A DNA stretch of 64,000 nt from an uncultured Kiloniellaceae bacterium. Its GTDB lineage: Bacteria > Pseudomonadota > Alphaproteobacteria > Kiloniellales > Kiloniellaceae. Below are positions 8,414 to 17,269 of the stretch, one piece after another. The translations under genes were made by a program, and so were the position numbers. Position 1 is the first letter of the stretch. Every line of letters begins with the position of its first letter. Below the pieces are notes generated by a model that was given only the letters and a program-made list of their open reading frames with translations, had not been told where the DNA came from and made no database searches. Where the stretch lies: NCBI GenBank assembly GCA_947493695.1, contig CANLSF010000005.1:546096-610095 (forward strand), written 5' to 3'.

Positions 8414-10657
8414 CTAAGCGCTCCGGATGCCCTCAAGGAAGCCGTCGACACTGTCGCTCATTGACTGAGCCCGCTGCCCCAGTTCATCAGCCGCCAGCAG
8501 AACTTCGTTCGCCGCCCTCTCGGTTTCCTGAGCGCCTTGACTGACCCCGACGATGTTGGCACTGACATTCGCCGTTCCTGTGGATGCCTCGGCTACATTG
8601 CGCGAGATCTCCTGCGTTGCAGCCCGTTGCTCCTCCATCGCGGCAGAAATTGTAGCCGCGATCTCGTTCATCTTACCGATTGTGCCGGCAATCTTATGGA
8701 TCGCCTCAGCGGCCTCTTCCGAGATATCCTGAATGCTATTGATTTGTGTGCCGATTTCCTCGGTCGCCTTCGCCGTCTGGTTCGCGAGCGACTTAACTTC
8801 CGACGCAACCACAGCAAAGCCTTTACCAGCATCGCCTGCCCGCGCGGCTTCGATCGTTGCATTCAGCGCCAGCAGATTGGTCTGTTCTGCGATATCCGTG
8901 ATCAAGCTTACAACATCACCAATCCTCTGAGAGGCTGTGCTGAGATTTTTTACCGTCGCAGTCGTTAACTCTGCTTCTTCTGACGCTGCGCGGGTGATCT
9001 GTGCAGAATGATCCATCTGCTGCGTGATCTCGTCAATTGAGCCACTCAATTGCTCGGTCGCCGAGGCAACAGTCTGAACATTGACGTCAGCCTCCTCGGA
9101 ACCGGCAGCAACGGCAGCAGACTGGACGTTTGACTGTTCCGCCGTCGCGGACAGGGTCTGGGCATTGCTCCGCAATTGCGTGACCGCAGCATTTACCGAG
9201 CTCAAGACATCATTGCTTGAGACTTCAAAGGTTGAAATCAACTCCTCAACCTTTTTCGACCGCGCTTCCCGGGCCATCAAATGTTCCTTTTCACGGCTAT
9301 CCAGGCGTTCCTTTTCAATCGCATTCTCCTTGAAGACCTGCACGGCCTTGGCCATGTCGCCGATTTCATCCCGCCTCTCGATACTTGGAACTTTCACAGA
9401 GGTATCGCCATCGCTCAGATACTTCATGGAGACTGTCATTTCCCTGATCGGCCGGATAACCGCAGCGATCACGAAGAAAATCAAACCAGCCGAAACTACG
9501 GCTGCAAGCAACAGTAATGAAAGGATTGAAACGCTTGCTTGTGTCACAGCCTGATTAGCATCATCCGAAGAACCGTCTGAAATCGCCTCGGCGTATTCAG
9601 CCACTTTGTCCAGAACAAGCGCGACAACGTCAGCCTCTGCTTCCAGGTCTTCGGTCAGCTGGTCTGCATCTGCTTCCGCCTGCAGCATATCCCTGTGGGT
9701 GTCGAAGAGCATCTCGTCATCTCGGGCAAAGACATTCCACTGCTGAAACAGCTCGCTCAGCGATTTGGCGTCCGCCCTATCTTCATCGGTCTCTGCAAGG
9801 TCAGTGAGGATGGTGATATTGTCGAGGACCGCACCTGACAGAGCCTCGAACTCTTTCGCAACAACATCGAGACGAGACGCATCCTCCTCCGCCAGATACT
9901 CGCCAGCGGTATCCTGCATTTCAATCACCTGCCGCTGCAGCTTCAAAGCGGCCTCAACCACCGGGTAGTCAACCTGATAGAGTTGCTTAATCACTTCTTC
10001 GATCTGCACCGCACCTGCACCCTTTGCAAGCAACTCAGCAACTTGGCCTTGCACCAGGGCCATTTCCGCCTCGTTTTCGTTCGCAAACTCATCGAGTGCG
10101 ACGATAATCCGCTCACCCAGTTCGTCGAAAGTGACCAGCAGTTCCTTCGCCTTCGTTTCCTCTTCAAGTTCATGCCGGTGCGCCATGAACATGCGCTGAG
10201 AGATTTCGAAAAACTTCTCGTGCGCATCCCTTGTCGCGAGCAATTCGTCATTTAACTGAGGATCCGTAACGATGTTCCGCATCTCTGAAAACAGAGCCAC
10301 GAACAAGGTGTTCAGAGCCTCGAACTCTTCAACGAGAGCCGGAATATCGCCGAGTTCTTCCTCGGCGATCACTTCCTCGGCAACCTTGGTTGCTTCCCAT
10401 ATGTTTGAATTCAGACTCTCTGCCAGAAACACAGTAGGCTCCGAAACCTCTGTAATATCAGTGAGTCGATCGTTGATCCTGTCGACGAAGAACAAACCAG
10501 CGACACCGATCAACGCGCTCAGCACAGCCAGCCCGGTGAAGCCGGAAATCAGTTTTGCGGAAATTTTGACCGTTGCGAAGGGTACTTCCCCCGCGGCCTT
10601 ACGAACGATCGGTATTCGTCCGGGGTTACGAGCATAATTACTGGCTTGCGGTGACAT
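8414..10657 (-). CDS. Methyl-accepting chemotaxis protein
   Basis: 747 residues from the ATG at 10657, chosen because GGGAG sits 8 nt upstream; in-frame starts at 10678 and 10741 lack such a site. The layout is a cytoplasmic N-tail, TM1 (about 37-58), a large helical sensor (about 60-390) rich in Glu/Ala, TM2, HAMP, and a cytoplasmic signalling domain with the hairpin-tip sequence [18 protein letters not shown]. No C-terminal CheR/CheB-tethering pentapeptide is present (it ends EGIRSA). The sensor region is a paralogue of that in the downstream histidine kinase on the same strand. Role: transmits an unknown stimulus to CheW/CheA and the flagellar motor. Confidence 0.94.
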   Translation of the reverse strand: MSPQASNYARNPGRIPIVRKAAGEVPFATVKISAKLISGFTGLAVLSALIGVAGLFFVDRINDRLTDITEVSEPTVFLAESLNSNIWEATKVAEEVIAEEELGDIPALVEEFEALNTLFVALFSEMRNIVTDPQLNDELLATRDAHEKFFEISQRMFMAHRHELEEETKAKELLVTFDELGERIIVALDEFANENEAEMALVQGQVAELLAKGAGAVQIEEVIKQLYQVDYPVVEAALKLQRQVIEMQDTAGEYLAEEDASRLDVVAKEFEALSGAVLDNITILTDLAETDEDRADAKSLSELFQQWNVFARDDEMLFDTHRDMLQAEADADQLTEDLEAEADVVALVLDKVAEYAEAISDGSSDDANQAVTQASVSILSLLLLAAVVSAGLIFFVIAAVIRPIREMTVSMKYLSDGDTSVKVPSIERRDEIGDMAKAVQVFKENAIEKERLDSREKEHLMAREARSKKVEELISTFEVSSNDVLSSVNAAVTQLRSNAQTLSATAEQSNVQSAAVAAGSEEADVNVQTVASATEQLSGSIDEITQQMDHSAQITRAASEEAELTTATVKNLSTASQRIGDVVSLITDIAEQTNLLALNATIEAARAGDAGKGFAVVASEVKSLANQTAKATEEIGTQINSIQDISEEAAEAIHKIAGTIGKMNEIAATISAAMEEQRAATQEISRNVAEASTGTANVSANIVGVSQGAQETERAANEVLLAADELGQRAQSMSDSVDGFLEGIRSA

Positions 10658-11463
10658 GGCACAATCTCCCAAGATCATGACGCCGCGCTGCACCTGACAG
10701 GGCTCCTGAGTCGCCGGCGAGCCTATACGCCTACTCGACAAACCACTCGTACATGGGATGCGAGCTCTTTAACAAACCAGCACCCGAACGATCGAAACCC
10801 ACCATTAGTTGCGCAAACGTATCGCAGTTAAAAATTTAAACACAGTCATTTGTTTAAACGTTTTTCTATAACGTTCTATTAATTTCAATCAGTGATATTT
10901 TCAACTATGACATCTGGGCGCATGCTTCAACATTACGAGTTCGCTCAATTCAACAAAATCACCGTAATATACTGTTATAAATAGAATATATCTGCTCTTA
11001 GAATTATGAATTTCACTGGGAATTTCGATTAACCATGAGATCAAGCAGGTATACTTTAATACCTAAAGTTGTTTTTTATACCAATTTTTAGAAGTAATTA
11101 CTGTGAATTTTAGTGTGATAAGGTGGGTTGTTTTCACTCTAATAAATGTGAATTTAAAACAATAACTACCAAGTGAACGATTCTGAGTTGTGATAAAATC
11201 GGAAAAGCTCGCACAGCAAATATCATTCGTTACATTGATAACTGATATTCAACATTACGGGACCCAAATGCTGACATCACCACCTATAATTGCTAAATTT
11301 TGCTACCTTGAATTGTTTGATTTTGGTAATTAGAATGACATTTGGCGTTTAGACGCGTATGTGCTCTCGTTTAATCATATGATGTCGACGGCTAAGGTTC
11401 TGATAGCTCGTTGGCAGCATGCTATCCGACGTTTAACTCGCTACAAGACTGGTACTAAATCAG
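10658..11463. other. AT-rich intergenic region
   Basis: About 800 bp without a convincing gene, conspicuously richer in A+T than the surroundings, especially 10820-11400. It separates two divergent genes and so should hold both promoters. Several A/T tracts and a GTTTAAAC palindrome (about 10852-10859) are visible. Short reading frames on both strands do not exceed about 20 codons in the most AT-rich part. The composition suggests foreign DNA or an intrinsically curved regulatory region. Confidence 0.5.
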
Positions 11464-12057
11464 ATGCCAAATAAAGGGAGCGCGCAATCTTCCGGCAAGG
11501 TTCGGGAAGATTGGCTAAGAGAGGTCGCGTCGGCCATGAAAGGTTGGTTCGACGACCTTGGATTCCCGTTGCCCGACTTCGATGTTCGCACTGGTTTTCC
11601 GAGCGTCGGCCGCCGAAGCCCGAATATTACGGACTCCTGGACGCAGGACAACGGCGCCACATATGTGATCATGGTACGTCCCGACCGCAGCGAAGCCAAC
11701 GAGGTTACAGCTGCATTGGCGTTTCAAATGTGCCGGATCGCAGTCGGTGAGCGGGATCAGCATGGCTATCTCTTTCGTCACCTTGCAATTTCCTTGGGCC
11801 TTAAAGGCACCAGGAGCGAGTCTCCACCAGGAGCACTCTTCAAGGAGATCACCAAGTCGATTCTCGAAAAAGCGGGCCCCTTGCCCTCTCCCGAACTCCT
11901 TCAAATCGACAAAGACAAGGCACCGGGGCAAACCTCACGTATGATCAAGGTTTCATGCAGTGAATGCGGTTACGTTGCACGCGTGTCACGGAAGTGGTTG
12001 TCAGATGTAGGTCCGCCGCATTGCCCCAACCACGGGGCAATGGTGCCTGACGACTGA
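11464..12057 (+). CDS. SprT-like family protein with degenerate metallopeptidase site and C-terminal zinc ribbon
   Basis: 197 residues. The frame aligns by eye with small SprT-like proteins common in phages and bacterial genomes, which carry an HELVHA zinc-protease motif, then GHG..FR, then a C-terminal zinc ribbon ending in CPCG. Here the first part survives (VTAALA, then FRHLAISLGLKG) but HELVHA has become FQMCRI at 87-92, so both histidines and the catalytic glutamate are gone; His100 remains. The ribbon keeps Cys165, Cys168 and Cys187, and the fourth ligand would be His190. It is therefore probably a non-catalytic, nucleic-acid- or protein-binding relative. It is monocistronic and preceded by an AT-rich gap. 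No clear ribosome-binding site. The family call is from memory. Confidence 0.65.
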   Translation: MPNKGSAQSSGKVREDWLREVASAMKGWFDDLGFPLPDFDVRTGFPSVGRRSPNITDSWTQDNGATYVIMVRPDRSEANEVTAALAFQMCRIAVGERDQHGYLFRHLAISLGLKGTRSESPPGALFKEITKSILEKAGPLPSPELLQIDKDKAPGQTSRMIKVSCSECGYVARVSRKWLSDVGPPHCPNHGAMVPDD

Positions 12058-12126
12058 CCCAGGTGGATTCGCCAGATCTAACGTAAAATCCGAAGCGGCA
12101 AAAAGCAGGCACCCGCTGTGCTCCGT

Positions 12127-13185
12127 TCAGCTTGGGAACCAACGTTGCGTTCTGTTTGCGATTGCCACCAGGGACAGCATAACGGGAACCTCGACCAACA
12201 CCCCGACGACGGTCGCCAGCGCAGCTCCGGATTCCAATCCAAAAAGACTGATGGCGACAGCGACGGCGAGTTCGAAGAAGTTGGATGTCCCGATCAGTGC
12301 GCAGGGTGCCGCAACGTTAAAGGGAATGCGCCATGCCCAGGCTGCGCCATAGGCGATAATAAAGATACCGTAGGTCTGCAGCAGCAGGGGAACAGCGATC
12401 AAAGCAATCACCAGAGGACGGTCGAGAATAATCTGCCCCTGGAAGCCAAACAAAAGCACCACTGTCGCAAGCAAACCGATGACAGAGAATGGTTTCACCT
12501 CTGCTTTGAACGCTTCTACTGCAAGCTCACCGCCTTTGCGAACCAGATGGCGGCGTGTCACAAAGCCGGCGAGTAGCGGAATAGCGACATACAATCCTAC
12601 GGAAAGAAGCAGCGTTTCCCAGGGAACCGGAATGTCGGTTACACCCAGCAGCAATGCAACGATCGGCGCAAAGGCAAAAATCATCACGACATCGTTCACA
12701 CTGACCTGAACCAGTGTATAGGTCGGGTCACCACGCGTTAGTTGTGACCACACAAAGACCATCGCGGTGCAGGGTGCAGCTCCGAGCAGGATAACGCCGG
12801 CAAGGTAAGCCTGAGCGTCCTCGGGCGAAATCAGATCGGCAAACACATACTCAAAGAAGAGTACGCCCAGGGCCGCCATGGTGAAAGGCTTGACCAGCCA
12901 GTTCACGACCAGCGTCACCACCAGCCCCTTGGGTCGTTCTCCGATCTGGCCAAGCGCACCAAAATCAACCCCAACCATCATCGGGTACACCATGGCCCAG
13001 ATGAGAACGGCGATAACCAGATTGACCTTGGCAAACTCCATCGATGCAAGAAGCTCAAATGCACCCGGCGCGAAGGAGCCAAGGCCAAGGCCCGCAAGAA
13101 TGGCAAGAGCCACCCAGACACTCAGCCATTTCTCAAAAAAACCAATACCGCCCGGTTCTATCAGGGCGCCTTCAGACTTAGACAT
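12127..13185 (-). CDS. acr3: Arsenite efflux permease ACR3
   Basis: 352 residues from the ATG at 13185, with ten predicted membrane spans. It carries the ACR3 hallmarks: the conserved cysteine in [13 protein letters not shown] and the [11 protein letters not shown] segment with its essential glutamate. It exports As(OH)3 across the inner membrane using the proton gradient. The start overlaps the stop of the arsR-arsC fusion gene by 8 bp (13178-13185), so the two are translationally coupled, and the arsenate reductase product is handed directly to its exporter. A 25-codon upstream extension in the same frame lies inside the preceding gene and is unlikely to be used. Confidence 0.95.
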   Translation of the reverse strand: MSKSEGALIEPGGIGFFEKWLSVWVALAILAGLGLGSFAPGAFELLASMEFAKVNLVIAVLIWAMVYPMMVGVDFGALGQIGERPKGLVVTLVVNWLVKPFTMAALGVLFFEYVFADLISPEDAQAYLAGVILLGAAPCTAMVFVWSQLTRGDPTYTLVQVSVNDVVMIFAFAPIVALLLGVTDIPVPWETLLLSVGLYVAIPLLAGFVTRRHLVRKGGELAVEAFKAEVKPFSVIGLLATVVLLFGFQGQIILDRPLVIALIAVPLLLQTYGIFIIAYGAAWAWRIPFNVAAPCALIGTSNFFELAVAVAISLFGLESGAALATVVGVLVEVPVMLSLVAIANRTQRWFPS

Positions 13186-14056
13186 CAGCAGTTGATCCAG
13201 GAGAAGTCGGCGCATCCGATTGCGCAATAGTGAAGAGTTTGCTCTGAAGAGACATGGCATCGAGTGACGCTATCGGAAGCGCAACGAAAGCAGATAAACG
13301 GTGATATAGCTGTCGGAAGGCTTCACGAAACGCAAGTGCCTTCTCTCCTTCAGTCCCCTCGCATCGGGTCGGATCATCGACACCCCAGTGGGCTGTCATT
13401 GGTTGTCCTGCCCAAGGCGGGCAGTCTTCATGAGCCGCATCGTCGCAAACCGTAAAAACGAAGTCGAATTGCGGTGCATCGATGCCCTGGAACTCGCTCA
13501 GATTTTTGGCCCGCAAGCCGGAAGCGTCATAGTCGAGCTGCTTCAAGAGATCGATGGCGTAGGGATTGAGAGACGACGAAGGCTCTGTTCCGGCTGAATA
13601 GGCCCGGAACTTTCCCCGACCCTCTTTATTCAGGATCGCTTCGGCAAAGATCGAACGCGCCGAGTTTCCGGTGCAGATGAACAAAACATTGAAGATCCGG
13701 TCAGTCATAGCCTCGGCATCTGTATTTAATCGTTGAAGAGAATGCGCCGCGAGCGGCTCGCAAAGTTCCGGATACCCCCGGCAGCAGTCCACGACCAGAA
13801 ACTGAACCAACGCGCCGATCTGTTTGAGATCAATCCGGTAATAGATTGAGCGGCCGTCACGTTCCGATGTAATCAAACCCGCACGCGACAGCGTCGCTAG
13901 ATACACCGACAGCGTATTTTGCTTCAGTCCGAGTGGCCCCATTATCTCGCTTGGCCGCACCGCATCCGGTGCGCGCCGCGCCAGTAAGCGAAAGACAGCG
14001 AGCCGCCCCGGGTGACCAAGTGCTGTCAGAGCATCTGTTTCCAGTTTGTAGATCAT
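13178..14056 (-). CDS. ArsR repressor-arsenate reductase (ArsC, LMW-phosphatase type) fusion
   Basis: 292 residues from the ATG at 14056; an in-frame ATG at 14071 is an alternative but would place the operator palindrome inside the start region. Residues about 5-105 form an ArsR-type winged helix ([20 protein letters not shown]) with cysteines 91, 92 and 99 ([11 protein letters not shown]), suited to As(III) sensing. Residues about 122-265 form a low-molecular-weight phosphatase-fold arsenate reductase with the CX5R loop from Cys128 to Arg134 (CTGNSAR) and a [13 protein letters not shown] segment. One polypeptide thus senses As(III) and produces it from arsenate. The pairing is known in proteobacteria; the gene drives acr3. 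Confidence 0.93.
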   Translation of the reverse strand: MIYKLETDALTALGHPGRLAVFRLLARRAPDAVRPSEIMGPLGLKQNTLSVYLATLSRAGLITSERDGRSIYYRIDLKQIGALVQFLVVDCCRGYPELCEPLAAHSLQRLNTDAEAMTDRIFNVLFICTGNSARSIFAEAILNKEGRGKFRAYSAGTEPSSSLNPYAIDLLKQLDYDASGLRAKNLSEFQGIDAPQFDFVFTVCDDAAHEDCPPWAGQPMTAHWGVDDPTRCEGTEGEKALAFREAFRQLYHRLSAFVALPIASLDAMSLQSKLFTIAQSDAPTSPGSTADV

Positions 14057-14061
14057 AATTC

Positions 14062-14087
14062 TATATATCATGTTTTATTGATATATA
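14062..14087. promoter_or_regulatory. Inverted repeat upstream of arsR-arsC, probable ArsR operator
   Basis: A perfect 9-bp inverted repeat, TATATATCA at 14062-14070 and TGATATATA at 14079-14087, with an 8-bp spacer. It lies directly before the chosen start of the ArsR-ArsC gene. The AT-rich arms could also serve as the -10 region. ArsR-family repressors commonly bind such AT-rich palindromes, so autoregulation is inferred. Confidence 0.6.
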
Positions 14088-14260
14088 AAGTCAAAAATCA
14101 TGAAACTCGCATTGGAACGCTGCTCACGATGCAGCGAAGACCGCAAGAAGACAGACCTGCAAAGAGAACTGGCGAGTACGTTCTGGAGGCCGGCCGGAAC
14201 CAGAAGCCCCTCCCTGTCCTCAAGGATCACCACCAGTGCAGACGGGAACTCACATGGACC

Positions 14261-15595
14261 TCAAGCCGTAACCCGAAGGCCAGCCGCTTGACTTGATGGT
14301 GCCTTATGGAACTTGCCATCCTTCATGATCGCGAGCAGGCGGTTCTTGTCCTGCAGAATCCGGACATCGGCGACAGGATCACCATCAACCAACAGGAGAT
14401 CGGCCAGGAAGCCCTCGCGAATCATCCCTAACTCATTGCCCATGCCCATGATCTGCCCCCCATACTTGGTCGCCGCCTGGATTGCCTCCATAGGCGACAT
14501 GCCGAGCAGATCGACGAAAGTATGGATGTCAGTGGCGTTGGTGCCTTGTGGCGTCCAGGCGAAGCCATAGTCGCCGCCGATCAACACCCGGATGCCACGT
14601 TTGTGCATCTTTTTCATCGTTTCGACCGCCATCTCCAATTCGCGCTCGTATGCAATGGTGATCGGGGTGCCCGGCTTGATTCCGTAATCACCGGCATTGC
14701 GCGAAGTATTGATCAACCAGGCGAGGCCAGGTGCGACGAAGTGCTTGTCCTTGGCGGCTTCAAGCATATCCAGAGCTTCTTCATCCGCGAAGGAGGCATG
14801 ATAGATGTACTCGATTCCATGCCGGACGCACTGCTTGACTGATTCCGATGACCGGGCGTGGGCGGCGAGTGACTTCCCTCTTACACGTGCCTCACGCACC
14901 GCCATGGCGATCTCTTCTTCGGACATGGGCGTTTCCTCCGCGCCCATACCGGTGATCTCTTCGCCGGAGAGATTGAGCTTGATGGTATCAACGCCGTATT
15001 TGATGAGCTCACGCACCGTCCGCCGGATTTCCTCCGGCCCGGAAACCACAATTCCAAGGTTCATGCCTTCATGCTGGATATGCGGCGGCGAGGTATCACC
15101 CAGACCGCCAACGGTGGTGATCTCCGGACCGGCAGCCGTATACCGCGGACCGGGAATACGACCCTCGTTGATGAAATTTCGGATCACAACATCAAGTCGA
15201 TGCTTTGCTGCGGCGGCCCCGCGACCAGCAGTGAACCCGGCATCCAGCATGATCTTCGCCATCTCAGCGGTGACCAGGACATGCTCTTCCAGCGGCATCA
15301 TTTGGATCGGCGCAATGCCGGGTGCGTTGTTCCAGCTTAGATGAAGATGGGCATCGATCAGCCCGGGCATCAAAGTTGCCCCCCGTCCATCAATCCGTTG
15401 GCCACCACCATTTCCCCAGGCGTACCCCCCGCTGGAGCGGCTGACCGACTTGATGCGATTTCCCTCAACCACAACTTCACCTGTGTAGGGCGCTTCGCCA
15501 GTGGCATCCAAAACCCTGACATTGGTAAAGGTAATGGCGCTGTCGCTCACTGTACTGCGTCCACCACCCCAATCGGTATAGTTGGTATCGGCCAT
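14261..15595 (-). CDS. Imidazolonepropionase-like amidohydrolase
   Basis: 444 residues of the metal-dependent amidohydrolase superfamily. Visible ligands are His83 and His85 (DAHLHLS), probable carboxylated Lys206 (DTIKLNLSG), His246 (AAHARSS), His266 (YIYHASF) and Asp342 (GGDYGF). A small beta domain is built from the N- and C-termini. It hydrolyses a cyclic amide, lactam or similar C-N bond; the substrate is not evident. It is the last gene of the 12-gene operon, starting 30 bp after the alpha/beta hydrolase. Together with the fumarylacetoacetase-family and alpha/beta-hydrolase genes it points to breakdown of a ring compound. Confidence 0.88.
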   Translation of the reverse strand: MADTNYTDWGGGRSTVSDSAITFTNVRVLDATGEAPYTGEVVVEGNRIKSVSRSSGGYAWGNGGGQRIDGRGATLMPGLIDAHLHLSWNNAPGIAPIQMMPLEEHVLVTAEMAKIMLDAGFTAGRGAAAAKHRLDVVIRNFINEGRIPGPRYTAAGPEITTVGGLGDTSPPHIQHEGMNLGIVVSGPEEIRRTVRELIKYGVDTIKLNLSGEEITGMGAEETPMSEEEIAMAVREARVRGKSLAAHARSSESVKQCVRHGIEYIYHASFADEEALDMLEAAKDKHFVAPGLAWLINTSRNAGDYGIKPGTPITIAYERELEMAVETMKKMHKRGIRVLIGGDYGFAWTPQGTNATDIHTFVDLLGMSPMEAIQAATKYGGQIMGMGNELGMIREGFLADLLLVDGDPVADVRILQDKNRLLAIMKDGKFHKAPSSQAAGLRVTA

Positions 15596-15625
15596 CGCTA
15601 TATCCTTCCCATCCGCTTCGTCAGA

Positions 15626-16399
15626 TTAGTTTCCGTTCAATTGCAAACGGAGATGCTCGGATGTTTCCTCCGGCATTTCCATCATGGTCCAATGCCCGCA
15701 GTCGGGCAGGACGTGGAGCTCAGCTCCGGTAATCCGTGCCGCGAGCGCCTCCGCCATTTTAGGAGGGGCAACAACATCCTCAGCGCCGGTCACCAGCCTG
15801 GTCGGGCAGGAAATCGCGCTGTGATCGGGCGGTCGCACGTCGGCCAGTGCCTCGCAATGGCGGGCATAGCCGGCTGGGTCCTGGCGCATAAGGCTCTCGC
15901 GTACAAATGCAACAATCGCGCTATTCGTTTCCTTGGTTCTCGCCGAGAGGCTGGCGTTCGATACGGCATCGGCAATACCGCTCATGCCATTTTTGCGGGC
16001 TTCTTCCGCCCGGGCCTGCAAGGCTTCGCGCGCCGGCGGGGGTGGCTCGAGGATCGGCCCAAAAAGGGTCATGCTCTTGACCAGTTCGGGTTGCGATGCC
16101 GCAAGCTCCTGACAGATCACAGTGCCCATGGAGTGACCCACAAAATGCGCGCTCGTAATAGCCTGTGCGCGCAGCATCTCCGAGACCGCGGCTGACAGAC
16201 CTTTTATTCCGGCCAGCCCGGGGCGAATAGACGAGCGCCCCGCACCTGGAAGGTCAGGCCGGATCGCCCGAAAGCCCTGCAATGCCGGCATCAGACGCTG
16301 GAACGTGTTGGAGCTCCCGCCCAAACCGTGAATCAGCACCACAACCGGTCCTTCTCCGGTTACTTCACTCACCATGCTACCAAGATTGATATCGACCAT
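15626..16399 (-). CDS. Alpha/beta hydrolase
   Basis: 257 residues with the complete catalytic triad: nucleophile Ser90 in GHSMG, acid Asp208 (GAEDVV) and His236 (CGHWTMM), with the oxyanion segment HGLGGSS at 24-30. This resembles 3-oxoadipate enol-lactonase and meta-cleavage hydrolases, which open lactones or split C-C bonds in aromatic catabolism. Its ATG follows the stop of the fumarylacetoacetase-family gene by 3 bp, so it is co-transcribed. Exact substrate unknown. Confidence 0.9.
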   Translation of the reverse strand: MVDINLGSMVSEVTGEGPVVVLIHGLGGSSNTFQRLMPALQGFRAIRPDLPGAGRSSIRPGLAGIKGLSAAVSEMLRAQAITSAHFVGHSMGTVICQELAASQPELVKSMTLFGPILEPPPPAREALQARAEEARKNGMSGIADAVSNASLSARTKETNSAIVAFVRESLMRQDPAGYARHCEALADVRPPDHSAISCPTRLVTGAEDVVAPPKMAEALAARITGAELHVLPDCGHWTMMEMPEETSEHLRLQLNGN

Positions 16400-16402
16400 A
16401 AT

Positions 16403-17269
16403 TCAATAGGCCTCCACCGGGTTGTCCAGGCGCCCGATCCCTTCGATCTCAACAGACATCTTATCGCCTGACTTAAGATACTTCGGCGGATTAAACCCGA
16501 TCCCCACCCCCGCCGGAGTTCCCGTCGCAATCACGTCTCCCGGCATCAGCGTCAAGCCGTTTGAGATGGCCGCAATGATGGTTGGTACATCGAAAATCAG
16601 GAGTTTGATGTTGGAGTCCTGGCGCAATTCACCATTGATCCAACAACGGATCGCCGCATCCTCCAGGTTCATTTCGTCGGCGGTGACCGCCCAGGGGCCC
16701 ATTGGACAAAAGCTGTCCTGCGACTTGCCGATCAGCCATTGACTGTGCTGCCCCTGGAGATCCCGGGCCGTCACATCATTGACGATGGTGTAACCCCACA
16801 CATGGGACAGCGCGTCTTCCGCCCGGATGTTGCGCCCGCCCTTGCCAATGATGACCGTGAGCTCAGCCTCATAGTCGATGGCTTCGGAAACAGATCGGTC
16901 AATCCTTACCGGCGCCTGCGCAGGGACGACACTCTCCGGTGTCTTGGAAAAGACAATCGGATGCTCCGGCACTGCGCCCTTGGCCGCCGAACTATCGAAC
17001 CCCGAAGAGGCAAATTCCTGCGCATGCTCATGGTAATTCTTCCCGACACAGAAGACATTCCGGCGTGGGCGCGGAATTGGCGCGCAGAGGGTCACCTCCG
17101 ACAGGGGCACCGGGCTTCCTTTCGGCGGCATCCGTCGACCGATCAACGCAGTGACCCCGGCTTCGTCTGCGGCACCGAGTGGCAAATCAAAGGGCGCGAC
17201 CGTCTGCGCGGATTCATCGACCTGTCCGACACGCCGGACAGCATTCCAATCAAAGACGGCTATTTTCAC
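16403..17269 (-). CDS. Fumarylacetoacetate hydrolase family protein
   Basis: 288 residues, a typical FAH-family enzyme. It has a short N-terminal domain and a C-terminal barrel with metal ligands Glu134, Glu136 (DYEAEL) and Asp165 (VNDVTARD), the FCVGKNYHEHAQE segment, and GDVIATGTPAGVG near the end. Members are acylpyruvases, hydratases or decarboxylases such as 2-hydroxyhepta-2,4-diene-1,7-dioate isomerase-like enzymes acting at the end of aromatic ring-cleavage routes. It starts at a GTG that overlaps the stop of the upstream oxidoreductase gene (GTGA, 17266-17269), so expression is coupled. Confidence 0.9.
   Translation of the reverse strand: MKIAVFDWNAVRRVGQVDESAQTVAPFDLPLGAADEAGVTALIGRRMPPKGSPVPLSEVTLCAPIPRPRRNVFCVGKNYHEHAQEFASSGFDSSAAKGAVPEHPIVFSKTPESVVPAQAPVRIDRSVSEAIDYEAELTVIIGKGGRNIRAEDALSHVWGYTIVNDVTARDLQGQHSQWLIGKSQDSFCPMGPWAVTADEMNLEDAAIRCWINGELRQDSNIKLLIFDVPTIIAAISNGLTLMPGDVIATGTPAGVGIGFNPPKYLKSGDKMSVEIEGIGRLDNPVEAY

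Noticed and set aside
9081..9554. Ser/Thr/Ala-rich plus-strand frame opposite the chemotaxis protein
   Set aside because: Typical antisense artefact of coiled-coil coding sequence.
10820..11400. AT-rich region as a replication or transfer origin
   Set aside because: No iteron series, DnaA-box cluster or relaxase gene nearby; only base composition supports it.
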